Below are positions 8,436 through 17,145 of a stretch of DNA of 64,000 bases, one piece after another (position 1 is the first letter of the stretch; the number at the start of each line of letters is the position of its first letter). The notes beneath the pieces were generated by a model. It did not search any database and was not told the origin of the DNA. It saw only the letters and a list, made by a program, of their open reading frames with translations. The DNA comes from Methylobacterium sp. (GTDB taxonomy: Bacteria; Pseudomonadota; Alphaproteobacteria; Rhizobiales; Beijerinckiaceae). Both the position numbers and the translations under genes were made by a program. The stretch spans positions 1 through 64,000 of the forward strand of contig JADCBP010000008.1 of the NCBI GenBank assembly GCA_020253445.1, read 5' to 3'.

Positions 8436-9989
8436 TTAGGCCGCGAGCCGGTCGGCCCGCTGACGCAGGCGCAATTCGCGCCAGCTGTAGAAGCGGAGCT
8501 TGGTGGCGCGGATGCCGCGGAGCCCCTGGACGAAGATCAGCTGGTCGTCCTGCGACATCGTCATGATCTCATCGGGCGTCATCAGCGGGCGGGCGCCGTC
8601 GCTTTGACCGGCCGAGAAGCTCGTGCCGAACAGGCTGATCGGCAGCGGGCTGGTCGAGCCGGCCGATTGGGCGCGAACCGTCTTGGTTCCGAGCATCTCC
8701 GAGAGCATCTTGGCCGTGACCGGGTCCTGAACGTTGAACGCCTGACGAACCGCGCAGTTTGCGATCATCGAGCGGGCCTTCGGGTAGGTCTTCTCCAGCT
8801 GGTCGAGGTCCTGGACGAACATCCAGAGCTTCACGTTGTAGCCTGCCAGATAGCCGATCCCTTCCTCGATCGGGCGCATGTAGCCGAGCGCAGGCATCTC
8901 ATCCAGCATGGCGAGAATCGGCGTCTTCGAGCGGCCCTGACGCGTGACTGTCGCCAGCGCGAGCCCCGTCATCAGCCGCAGGAACGGCTTGTAGACGCCC
9001 AGCATTTCCGGGGGGATGACGAGGTAGAGGGTCGTCGGCTTCTCGACGAGTTCAGCCAGCTGGAACGTCGACGACGACGTCATCGCCGAGAGGCGGTCAC
9101 TGTCGAACAGATCCGTCCGCGCCTGCGCCGTCGACACCACATAGGAGCGCTCCTTCGGCTCCTTCTGTTGGAAACCGGCCGCGATGCGGGCCACGCTCAC
9201 ATTGCGCGAGGCGGCCATGGCTTCGAGCACCTCGTCGAACTTCTCGCGGGTTTGCATCAGAAGCGCGCGAACATGACTGAGGGTCGCATATTGCTCGGGG
9301 CGGTCCACGATGGCGTGAAGGATCAGACCCGTCAGCAGCGTGCGCGCCTCGCGGTCCCAATGGTTCGGCTCATGGCCCGGCGTATCGATCAGCATTTCCG
9401 CGATCAGGCGGGCATCGTCGAGTTCGAACGGCGTGTGGCGGCGCACAAAATCGAGCGGGTTGAACCGGGCGCTCGGAATCGAAGGGTCGAACGGCGCGAA
9501 AGCGACGACGCGGCCGATCTGCCGGCGGTAGCCGGCCGAGATCTTGTAGTTCTCGCCCTTGATATCGACGACGATGGCCGAACCCTTGAAATCCAGGAGG
9601 TTCGGGATGACACAGCCGACGCCCTTCCCCGAGCGGGTCGGCGCAAACGTGATGAGGTGCCCATCACCGGCATAGCGGATCATATCGCCGTCGAGGCGGC
9701 CGAGCATGAGGCCCTTGTCGCTGAACGGGCCGGCGATCAGGCCTTTCGCAGCGACCTGGTTGCGGCTGGCCAGCGCAGCCGTGCCGTAAGTGTCCGGCCC
9801 GCCGAAATAGGCCATGAACTGGTCGGCGAAGTGATGGATCATGCAGCCGACAAAAGCCCAGAGACCGCCGAGGATGGCGGCTTCAAGCGGCGTCTTGGCG
9901 ATCACGAGCGTGGCCGTCAGGCCCAGCCACAAAGGCAGGAAGTGCCAGACGATCTTCGACAGGATGAGGGTGAAACGGAAGGTGGGCAT
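8436..9989 (-). CDS. traG: Type IV secretion coupling protein (VirD4/TraG family)
   Basis: 517 residues. Two N-terminal hydrophobic segments (about 5-30 and 36-55) anchor it in the inner membrane. Walker A is APTRSGKGVG at 116-125; the Walker B-like AMLDEMPALGY lies near residue 360. The sequence NKVI-like core and GRSKTP region fit the VirD4 ATPase. It would dock the relaxase-DNA complex at the transfer channel and drive DNA export. At 517 residues it is slightly short for the family but shows both motifs and no disruption. No channel (virB/trb) genes accompany it in this window, which is unusual for a self-transmissible element. Confidence 0.9.
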   Translation of the reverse strand: MPTFRFTLILSKIVWHFLPLWLGLTATLVIAKTPLEAAILGGLWAFVGCMIHHFADQFMAYFGGPDTYGTAALASRNQVAAKGLIAGPFSDKGLMLGRLDGDMIRYAGDGHLITFAPTRSGKGVGCVIPNLLDFKGSAIVVDIKGENYKISAGYRRQIGRVVAFAPFDPSIPSARFNPLDFVRRHTPFELDDARLIAEMLIDTPGHEPNHWDREARTLLTGLILHAIVDRPEQYATLSHVRALLMQTREKFDEVLEAMAASRNVSVARIAAGFQQKEPKERSYVVSTAQARTDLFDSDRLSAMTSSSTFQLAELVEKPTTLYLVIPPEMLGVYKPFLRLMTGLALATVTRQGRSKTPILAMLDEMPALGYMRPIEEGIGYLAGYNVKLWMFVQDLDQLEKTYPKARSMIANCAVRQAFNVQDPVTAKMLSEMLGTKTVRAQSAGSTSPLPISLFGTSFSAGQSDGARPLMTPDEIMTMSQDDQLIFVQGLRGIRATKLRFYSWRELRLRQRADRLAA

Positions 9990-10323
9990 CGCAGATGTCT
10001 CCCTTGAGGTTCAAGACCGGGAGGCCACCTGTCAGTTGCTTGTCAGCTTCCGAAGGCACGCAGTCACATAAGTCACTACCAGGATCGATTGCGCTGTGAC
10101 GGGCCTCGCGCTCTGGAGCCCCTCACTCCGCGCAACCGATGTCTAGAAGGTGTTGTCATCCCTCGATGCGGTTTCAAGTCGTCGGGATCGATCTTTTCTC
10201 GCACACGCACAATCGACCGTTTTCGCAACGCTCATCCCCTGTCAGGCATCGCGCCTCGTTCGGGCTTGCATAAACCCGTTGCCAAATCCGGGTTCATGGC
10301 AATGCGTTTGTGCGAGGTGAAGG
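9990..10323. other. Divergent intergenic region between traG and the resolvase
   Basis: It must hold the promoters of both flanking genes. The clearest structure is the nested inverted repeat at 10273-10302, described separately. The A+C-mixed remainder shows no coding signal. Confidence 0.5.
10273..10302. promoter_or_regulatory. Interleaved inverted repeats, possible res/crossover site
   Basis: AACCCG (10273-10278) pairs with CGGGTT (10289-10294), and TTGCCA (10279-10284) pairs with TGGCAA (10297-10302), so the two dyads interleave. It lies 22 bases before the serine recombinase start, the usual place for a resolvase binding site that doubles as the gene's operator. Confidence 0.4.
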
Positions 10324-10902
10324 ATGCTGATCGGCTACGCGCGCGTTTCGAAGAGCGAGGGGCAGGATACGTCCGCCCAGGTCGCAGCTCTGAAGAAGGC
10401 GGGCGCGAAACGCATCTTCGAGGACAAGGCCTCCGGGGCGCGCTGGGATCGACCGGAGCTTCAGCGGCTCCTCGACCATCTTCGGCCAGGTGACGTGCTC
10501 ATCGTCTGGAAACTCGACCGCCTGTCCCGCTCCCTGCGCGACCTCATTCACATCATGGAGCAGGTCCACGCCGCTGGTGCGGCCTTTCGAAGCCTGACCG
10601 AGGCGATCGACACAACGACCGCTGCCGGCCGCATGCTGATGCAGATGCTCGGCAGCATCGCCGAGTTCGAGCGCGAGATCATCCGGGAGCGGACACGGGC
10701 CGGGCTCGCCGAGGCGCGGCGGCATGGCCGCGTCGGGGGTCGGCGGCATAAGCTCTCGCCGGAAGCCCGAGCCGAGGCGGTGGAGGACATCCTTTCCGGC
10801 CGCAAGACCATCGCCCGCGTAGCGCGGGCCTATGGCGTGCATCCGTCAACGATTTCCAGGCTGATCCAGAAGGAACCGCCGAAGCGGCCTATTCGTCGCT
10901 GA
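10324..10902 (+). CDS. Serine recombinase (resolvase/invertase family)
   Basis: 192 residues, a normal length. The N-terminal catalytic domain begins MLIGYARVS, with Ser9 the expected nucleophile, and has KLDRLSRS, with catalytic arginines, near residues 62-69. The long E-helix runs GRMLMQMLGSIAEFERE. The C-terminal helix-turn-helix is visible as TIARVARAYGVHPSTISRLIQ. Such enzymes resolve plasmid multimers or invert segments, which fits a replicon. The 3' end overlaps the end of the convergent DUF499 gene by 14 bases, so the two transcripts collide. Confidence 0.9.
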   Translation: MLIGYARVSKSEGQDTSAQVAALKKAGAKRIFEDKASGARWDRPELQRLLDHLRPGDVLIVWKLDRLSRSLRDLIHIMEQVHAAGAAFRSLTEAIDTTTAAGRMLMQMLGSIAEFEREIIRERTRAGLAEARRHGRVGGRRHKLSPEARAEAVEDILSGRKTIARVARAYGVHPSTISRLIQKEPPKRPIRR

Positions 10903-13900
10903 AACCCGTCGAATCCGCCTTGAACTTCAGTTGCCGGGCATTGTCGCGAACGACGCCGACGTCTCCGTCATCGAAGCCCTCGGGCGCTTCGGCTTCGATC
11001 TCGACGGTGATCTTGACCTTGGCTCCCTTGGCGCGCTGCAGCTCCATGACGACCGCGTTCAAGACCGCGTCGAAGGCTTTCACGGGGCGGACCATGTCGA
11101 GCTCGACAGTCCCGTAAAAACGCTTCGGCTTCCGCGGCCCTGCCGGCTTGCCGGCAGCGGGCTCGCCCCCGTTCGAGGTTGGAGCCGAGCCGGATGTCGA
11201 CGCGCCACCAAGACCCGTTGCGGACGACTTCGGGGTGGCTGCGATCTGCGCGCCGGCCACGTCCACCCGAACAACGACTGCGGTCGCGGGAAAGATATCC
11301 GGAGGCGTGCGCGCCAGGGCAAGGCCGAGATATCGTCCCGACCCGGTGTCGACATCGTCGGCATAGGCGAAAGCGGCATCAAGCTTGCCGACGGCGTCGC
11401 GAATGGCCGTATCCAGCACGACCCGGTCCCGGATCTTCGGCAGATAGACATACGAGGCGAACCAGTCCGCCAGTTCAGACACGGGCAGATGCGGCCGATC
11501 ATCCGGCCACAACGGCTTCAGGTGAAGCCACAGGGCGTCGGGGCCTAATCGCTCCTTTGCAATGCCATCCGCCTTCAGCTTGTCGTATACGGCAGCTGGG
11601 ATCAGACCGCGCTCCTTGGAGACAATCGAGAGGTGCTCCAGCGAGAAAGCCGACCCGGTAACGGACGATGCGTCCTTCTCAGGATACAGCACGTGAGCCC
11701 AGGCCGCGCGGATCGCCTTCAGAGCGCCGTCCTTACTTGTCTTCGCCTTGTCGACGGCATCCGCCGTTTGCGCCTTGGTCATCTGTTGCTGAAGGCGCCC
11801 GTCGCTGACGATTTCCGCCCAGGCGAGCGCCTTGCGGACCACCTCGCGGACTGTTCCGAGTTGCGCTTCGTCGGCCGCGACGAATACGAGCGTATTGCGG
11901 TAGCGGCGCTGCGACGACCGGCACCGCATCAACGTGTCCGTCACGCTATCCGTTGCGGCGGACTTTCCGGCACCTTTGCCGCTGTGCGCGGTCGAAGGTC
12001 CGAGGATGACCAGCGAAAGAGCCTGGGCTTCATCGATAGAGACTGGATCGTCTGGCGCCGAGAAGACCCGGCTGAAACCCGCCTTCGTGCTGGCGCCATC
12101 CTCGCGCAAAACCCGGACAATCTCTTCGTCGACCTTGTACTCCGGCAGCGCTTTCGCCCGCTCGTCGGCAAGGCGGTTGAGGGTCGGCTGCGTCGAAAAC
12201 CAGTACCGACCGGCCTCTTCGTAGAGATAGGTCGCCTTTTCGGCCACCTCCTGGAGCGCTTCACGGAAGATCGCCAGCTGTTCGCCAGGTTCGGCGCAAG
12301 CGAGTCGCAAGCCCGGCCCGGTCAGTCCGGCATTCGGCTGGCCGACGAGCGGCGCCGAGCACAGGAAGACAGCACGAGAGGCTCGCGTGGCGGCCCTCAA
12401 CTGCGAAATGCGTCTGGAGGGGTTGGCTTCCAGCCGGGACGGCAGCGCGCCATCTCCATCGACTTCCTTGTCGACCACGGCGCCGAAGGCGGAATCGAGC
12501 GGATATAGGACGCTTGCGCGGATGCGTTCATGGGCGATCGGCACGCGTCCCGGCGTGATCAGCGGATCGCGGACCTGCGCATGCCAAAGCACCCCAACGA
12601 CGTTCGCCATGAATCGGAGAACGCCACGCGTGCGCTGGAACTTCTCGAGGCTCGCCCAATCCTTCGAGAGCCGGTCAAACAGCTCCGGATGGATCGGGTA
12701 TGAGAGCCGCAGCAGCTCGAAATAGCGTGCCTCCTTGGCCTCCGGCGGAAACTCGGCAGGGTTCTTCTTGTAGAGCTCGTGAAAGGCCTTAGCCGTTTCC
12801 TCACGCGCCTTCTCGCCTTCACTGTCGAACGCCTGGAAGAGGCGGCGGCGGATAATCTCATAAGTCTCGTTGCCGGCCGCGGGCAGCCAGGTCGAATGGA
12901 CACGGCCAAAGACCGCCTGAAGGCGGCGCAGCGCCTGAACGCCCTTGTCGCCACCGGCTTCCAAATCGCTTTCCGGCAGCGAGCCGACGATCAGAATGCC
13001 GGGCACCATCTTGGCGGCTTCCGTCAGCGATTGGATAAACGACAAGAAGGCTTCGAACCGATCATCGGGAAGCTGGCGCGCATAGGCAACGAGCTCATCG
13101 AGCAGGATGACGCTCGGCCCGGCCAGCCGAAAAACCTCGACCATCAGTTCCGAGCCGGGATTGGTGCGAGCTGTTTCTGCATCCGCCACCAGCTTGAGGC
13201 CGGCCTCGCCCGCGATGCGCCATGCGATATAGCCCCAGAGAGTATGGACCTTGGGGCCATCCTTGAGGTTCAGCGACATATCGGTGCCCTTCGACGATCC
13301 GACGAAAACCGCCACCTTCGGCTTAGTCCAGCCCTTAAGACCAGCCTGCGCCACAAGCGGCGCAACGCCTTCGAGCAGTGACAGGTCATTGGCCTTGGCG
13401 AGATGCAAGACGGCCAGCATCGTGTGCGTCTTGCCGCCGCCAAAGGCTGTCTGAAGGCCGATGACCGGGTCGCCGCCGACCTTGCCGAGACGCTGGAGCG
13501 CCGACAGGAGAACGCGCTTCAGCCCTTCCGTCAAAAAGGTGATGCGGAAGAAATTCTCTGGGGTGGCGTAATCTTCCGTCGCGTTGCCGGAATCGACGGC
13601 GAAGAGGTCAGCGGCGAATTCCGCCTCTTTGAACCGGTTCGCCAGCACGTCGGGGTGCGGCAGCGCGACTTCGATCCACGGCTTCAAGGCTCGCGCCGGA
13701 CCATCGACTGTAGACGCAGGCTCAATGGCCAGTGTCGGTGCGGGTGCAGCCGAAGCGGGCATGGCAGCCTTCGCGAGGCCAGACGATCGCTGGGTCTCGT
13801 AAAGCGACTTGAGTTCGGCCACCTCCTTCTCGGACGCCTTCACCAGCCGCAGGAGCTGATGCATGGCGTCGAGGTACCGCAGGGCCTCGTCATCCTGGAT

Positions 13901-14209
13901 CGGAAAGGCGAGATGGGAGGTGGCGTTCCGCGCCTCCAGCGCCATCGACGCGAAGTTGCGCGCCTTATGCTTGTCGTTCCGGCCAAAGGCGTCGTCGAAC
14001 ACTTCCCGCCACCGGTCGAGCATCGTCTTGACGAGCCCGTAGGTGTCGAGAGGCGTGTTCGGCGATGAGCCATGTGCCCGGCTGGCGTAATGGAGCCAGT
14101 TCGCGCCGTGCACACCCTTCATCCGGGTCTCGACGAACGGCGTCAGCCCCCTCTGGAGGTGAAAGAGCCCGTCCTGAACGCGGCGGAGTGCTTCCTTTTC
14201 CATGAACAT
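10889..14209 (-). CDS. HEPN-DUF499 ATPase (last gene of the defence-like operon)
   Basis: 1106 residues from MFMEKEAL. The N-terminal 130 residues look like a Swt1-type HEPN domain: EARNATSHLAF contains R94-N95 and H99, an R-x4-H catalytic motif. A low-complexity Ala/Pro linker (145-172) leads to the large DUF499 P-loop ATPase: Walker A AFGGGKTH at about 255-262 and Walker B VILLDEL at 367-373. The C-terminal part is long and charged with an Ala/Gly/Ser-rich stretch before PKRFYGTVELDM. DUF499 ATPases occur with DUF1156 methylases in defence islands. The likely role is ATP-driven sensing or assembly with RNA cleavage as output. It lies 17 bases after the methylase stop. The start beyond position 14209 is less likely because of poor composition. 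Confidence 0.8.
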   Translation of the reverse strand: MFMEKEALRRVQDGLFHLQRGLTPFVETRMKGVHGANWLHYASRAHGSSPNTPLDTYGLVKTMLDRWREVFDDAFGRNDKHKARNFASMALEARNATSHLAFPIQDDEALRYLDAMHQLLRLVKASEKEVAELKSLYETQRSSGLAKAAMPASAAPAPTLAIEPASTVDGPARALKPWIEVALPHPDVLANRFKEAEFAADLFAVDSGNATEDYATPENFFRITFLTEGLKRVLLSALQRLGKVGGDPVIGLQTAFGGGKTHTMLAVLHLAKANDLSLLEGVAPLVAQAGLKGWTKPKVAVFVGSSKGTDMSLNLKDGPKVHTLWGYIAWRIAGEAGLKLVADAETARTNPGSELMVEVFRLAGPSVILLDELVAYARQLPDDRFEAFLSFIQSLTEAAKMVPGILIVGSLPESDLEAGGDKGVQALRRLQAVFGRVHSTWLPAAGNETYEIIRRRLFQAFDSEGEKAREETAKAFHELYKKNPAEFPPEAKEARYFELLRLSYPIHPELFDRLSKDWASLEKFQRTRGVLRFMANVVGVLWHAQVRDPLITPGRVPIAHERIRASVLYPLDSAFGAVVDKEVDGDGALPSRLEANPSRRISQLRAATRASRAVFLCSAPLVGQPNAGLTGPGLRLACAEPGEQLAIFREALQEVAEKATYLYEEAGRYWFSTQPTLNRLADERAKALPEYKVDEEIVRVLREDGASTKAGFSRVFSAPDDPVSIDEAQALSLVILGPSTAHSGKGAGKSAATDSVTDTLMRCRSSQRRYRNTLVFVAADEAQLGTVREVVRKALAWAEIVSDGRLQQQMTKAQTADAVDKAKTSKDGALKAIRAAWAHVLYPEKDASSVTGSAFSLEHLSIVSKERGLIPAAVYDKLKADGIAKERLGPDALWLHLKPLWPDDRPHLPVSELADWFASYVYLPKIRDRVVLDTAIRDAVGKLDAAFAYADDVDTGSGRYLGLALARTPPDIFPATAVVVRVDVAGAQIAATPKSSATGLGGASTSGSAPTSNGGEPAAGKPAGPRKPKRFYGTVELDMVRPVKAFDAVLNAVVMELQRAKGAKVKITVEIEAEAPEGFDDGDVGVVRDNARQLKFKADSTGFSDE

Positions 14210-14226
14210 CGTGCGCCCCCGTCGCG

Positions 14227-17145
14227 TCAGAAGAGGCTCGCCTGAGCCGGCGTGCGGTCGGGGTTCGACCGGCTCGACAAGGCGAGATCCTCGAGTTTCG
14301 GCCATTCCTGAGCCAGTTCGTTGTAGACGAGCGCTTCCTGCGACCAACCCTTTTGCGTGGCAATCTCAAACAGGCGATAGGCGAGCGTCCGCGCATCGGC
14401 CGCCTTGGAGCCCATTTGTGCCACGAGTTTCGCCGCCGCTTCACCGCCGCCGTCTTCGGCGTTCAGGACGCGCGCCGTGTGCTGGACGCACTCCCAGACC
14501 GTCAGGTGCCGGTCTCCGGCAGGAGTCCAATCAGCCCGGAGCTTGTCCCGGGGCGTGAGGGATGTCTTGCCTTTGAGGTCTTGGAAGACTTCCGACGCGA
14601 ACAGCGCGCCCGTCCCGATGTTTTTCGCGTTCGCGAGCGTGATCAGCTCACCTGAGGGCTGCGGCCTACTATCAGACCCCATCCCATAGGTCGCGTACCA
14701 GGCGAGCGCGACTTGTGTTTCCGGGTCGAAATTGGTGTCGAGCTCCTGGTCAATTTCTTCCCAGACGCGATTGATCAATGAAAGCGCGGTCTTCACTGGC
14801 ATCGCGCTATCATCATCTTCGAGCACCTTGGCATGCCTCGAAAAGATGCCCATGCCCGGCCCGATGACAGACTGCTGCATATCGACAGGACCGACGCCAG
14901 CCTTGCGGATATCATCAATCGCCTCAGGTAGCTCCTTTCGCAGGAACCGGACGAAGTCGGCGCGGGTGATGACAGAGGCATCAGCCGACCTCTTGCGGCA
15001 TACAAGGACAATGGAAGACGCGAGGGCGTTGGCATCCAAACCGATTGTGCGTGCCGCGCGTTCGGTTCGCACCGGCCATGTGCCATCCACAACGAGGCCG
15101 GCGTCGACGATAGCCTGAAGAAAACTCGCCCAGCCGGCAGAAGTAATGCCGTCCTGTGCCACTTCTGATTGCTTGAAAGCGTAGTAGATGGCGAGGGGCT
15201 CATCATCGGTCGCCGCCTTGCGCATCGCAGTTAGAGCTTCGCCCATGCCCTGCATGAAGAACGCTTCAGCTGCGTCACGTCCGCCGTGACGGTAAGCTGT
15301 GGCAACAAGTTCTTCCGTCTTTGGCGTCGTCAAACGGCGAAACAGATCTGGCCATGTGCCAGACAGCGAACGCCGCAGCCAGACGTAAAAGAAATCAGAT
15401 AAATCAGCGTAGCCAATATTGTCATAATAAGGAGGATCTGTAGAAATTATGATAGGCTTAACAGGAAATGAGTTCGTCGTTGCGTTTATATTTCCGATGT
15501 TACCCAGATTAATAGCGGGAACATCTGCGAGTGTCCTCGAAATTCCTGCAATTGAAGTTCCATAATCTCCCGCCGCATCAGCGAAGCAGTTAACTTCCGC
15601 AAAATCCCAGGTCATGGGGAGCGCCTGCCTTGCGAAAGTGGATTTGGCCTGATCTCTCGTGGGGCTCCAGAGCACAACCGTCGAACAATAATCCGCCAAC
15701 TTAGTAGTACCCATCGCCAAATACGTCGCCACTGCATCCGCATAGGCCTCGGCACCGGTACCGCCTTTGGCAATGCAGGCAGAGGAGGAAATGCCGATTG
15801 CGCGCGCATCAGCTAAAGCCTTTTCACGTGCCTCGCCCACTAAATCGCAAAACGTCGTAAGTGCCACCAACTGTCGCGCGGTGAATAGCTTGTCGAAGCT
15901 GGTTAGGCCGTAGGCGAAACAAGTTCCGCCTGTAAGCCGTGACGGCACTGGCTGGCTTAGGCTGCTGTCGCTGGCTTCGGCAACACGCCCATCTTTTTTT
16001 GCCTGCCTCGCTTTCTCCTCCTGTGTGTGCTCGGGACTGAGATAAACGCGCTGACGATTTCCCTCCGCGACGATGGCTATAAGCCGGGCATCCATCCGGC
16101 CGGCCATGCCCTCTGCTTTGATGTAGTCTCCCTGAACGACTGAGCCCGTTAGTACGCAATTAAAGGAAGATCCGCGCCCCTCACCTTTGGTGCCCTTTTT
16201 GAGCTTATCTTCTTCCGATTTACTCAAGCTGCCAGTCCTAACCTCGAACCGCCAACCGTCTTCTGCGCTCGCGTCAATTATTGGCTCGACCCATGTCTTC
16301 TTCCCCTCCTTGTTGGAGACCATGAAGGACGAGACGAGCGGCACCATTGCGCCCTTTGCGGCTGGATCGGGGGAGCGCACCGTGCGCGCCCAAAGCCAGG
16401 CGATGACGGTCGCTTCGGAGCCGTCGGGCAACTTTGCCTTGGGGTAGAGATGACCGATGCGCCTTTCGGCTTCATCGCGCATCCATTGCCCGTAGTAGCG
16501 AACGTCTTCGGCAAGGCCCTGCGCGCCTTTCCAGGAACGCAACTGGCCGTGCTTCGCCTCTTCCCTTGCTTTCGGGTTGATGGGCGGTCGGCCAGCGAAT
16601 TTCGGCGGGATCTCGACCAGCGCCTTGCCAATGAGCACGGCTACGGGATTCAGGTCCGAACCATACGCGCGCAAGCCCAGGCGCTGCGCTTCAAGCGGGA
16701 TCGAGCCGCCGCCCGAGAACGGGTCATAGACCGGCGGAGCCTTTGTCTGGAGATAGTCGAGGATGGCCTTGCCATCGTCTTTCGAAGGCGGCTCTTCACC
16801 GAGACCCCAGGCGACGGAGCGGGCGATCTCCCAGCGGGCCTCATTCAGGATGCGCTCGTCGTTCGACGCCTCCCACGGCACCATCGCCTCGATGACCCTG
16901 TGCAGGCGCCGCCGTTCGGCGTCCTGCGCTTCTTCCGTCGGAAAGCGGTCGGGCCACGCGCTCGGATCATCGACGAGTTGGGCGAACAGCACGGCGCGGC
17001 AGGCCGCGAGAGGCCGACGCGCCCACCAGAGGTGCAGGGTCGACGGGTGCCCGTGACGGATCGATTTCTCGCGCGCGGAGGCCGCGTTGATGGCCTCCAG
17101 CGGGATCGAGACTTCGATCAGTTTCTTGCGGGGTTTCCCCGTCAT
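14227..17145 (-). CDS. DUF1156-type adenine-specific DNA methyltransferase
   Basis: 972 residues. The N-terminal DUF1156 segment contains KSIRHGHPSTLHLWWARRP (about 28-45). The SAM-binding motif I is DPFSGGGSIPLEA at 141-153, followed by GSDLNP (162-167). The catalytic motif IV is DPPYYD at 570-575, typical of N6-adenine methylases. Between them sits a roughly 400-residue insert that probably holds target recognition. Its ATG overlaps the helicase stop by four bases (ATGA), so the two are translationally coupled. Methylation presumably marks self DNA, while the helicase and ATPase neighbours act on unmarked DNA. This family is also seen as PglX-like enzymes of BREX-type systems; no other BREX gene is seen here. 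Confidence 0.88.
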   Translation of the reverse strand: MTGKPRKKLIEVSIPLEAINAASAREKSIRHGHPSTLHLWWARRPLAACRAVLFAQLVDDPSAWPDRFPTEEAQDAERRRLHRVIEAMVPWEASNDERILNEARWEIARSVAWGLGEEPPSKDDGKAILDYLQTKAPPVYDPFSGGGSIPLEAQRLGLRAYGSDLNPVAVLIGKALVEIPPKFAGRPPINPKAREEAKHGQLRSWKGAQGLAEDVRYYGQWMRDEAERRIGHLYPKAKLPDGSEATVIAWLWARTVRSPDPAAKGAMVPLVSSFMVSNKEGKKTWVEPIIDASAEDGWRFEVRTGSLSKSEEDKLKKGTKGEGRGSSFNCVLTGSVVQGDYIKAEGMAGRMDARLIAIVAEGNRQRVYLSPEHTQEEKARQAKKDGRVAEASDSSLSQPVPSRLTGGTCFAYGLTSFDKLFTARQLVALTTFCDLVGEAREKALADARAIGISSSACIAKGGTGAEAYADAVATYLAMGTTKLADYCSTVVLWSPTRDQAKSTFARQALPMTWDFAEVNCFADAAGDYGTSIAGISRTLADVPAINLGNIGNINATTNSFPVKPIIISTDPPYYDNIGYADLSDFFYVWLRRSLSGTWPDLFRRLTTPKTEELVATAYRHGGRDAAEAFFMQGMGEALTAMRKAATDDEPLAIYYAFKQSEVAQDGITSAGWASFLQAIVDAGLVVDGTWPVRTERAARTIGLDANALASSIVLVCRKRSADASVITRADFVRFLRKELPEAIDDIRKAGVGPVDMQQSVIGPGMGIFSRHAKVLEDDDSAMPVKTALSLINRVWEEIDQELDTNFDPETQVALAWYATYGMGSDSRPQPSGELITLANAKNIGTGALFASEVFQDLKGKTSLTPRDKLRADWTPAGDRHLTVWECVQHTARVLNAEDGGGEAAAKLVAQMGSKAADARTLAYRLFEIATQKGWSQEALVYNELAQEWPKLEDLALSSRSNPDRTPAQASLF

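Noticed and set aside
8412-10007. 531-residue open frame on the plus strand
   Set aside because: Antisense of traG; Arg/His/Asp-rich shadow composition.
14210-14347. Longer N-terminus of the DUF499 protein
   Set aside because: Overlaps the methylase end in a different frame and is Arg/Gly/Pro-rich shadow sequence.
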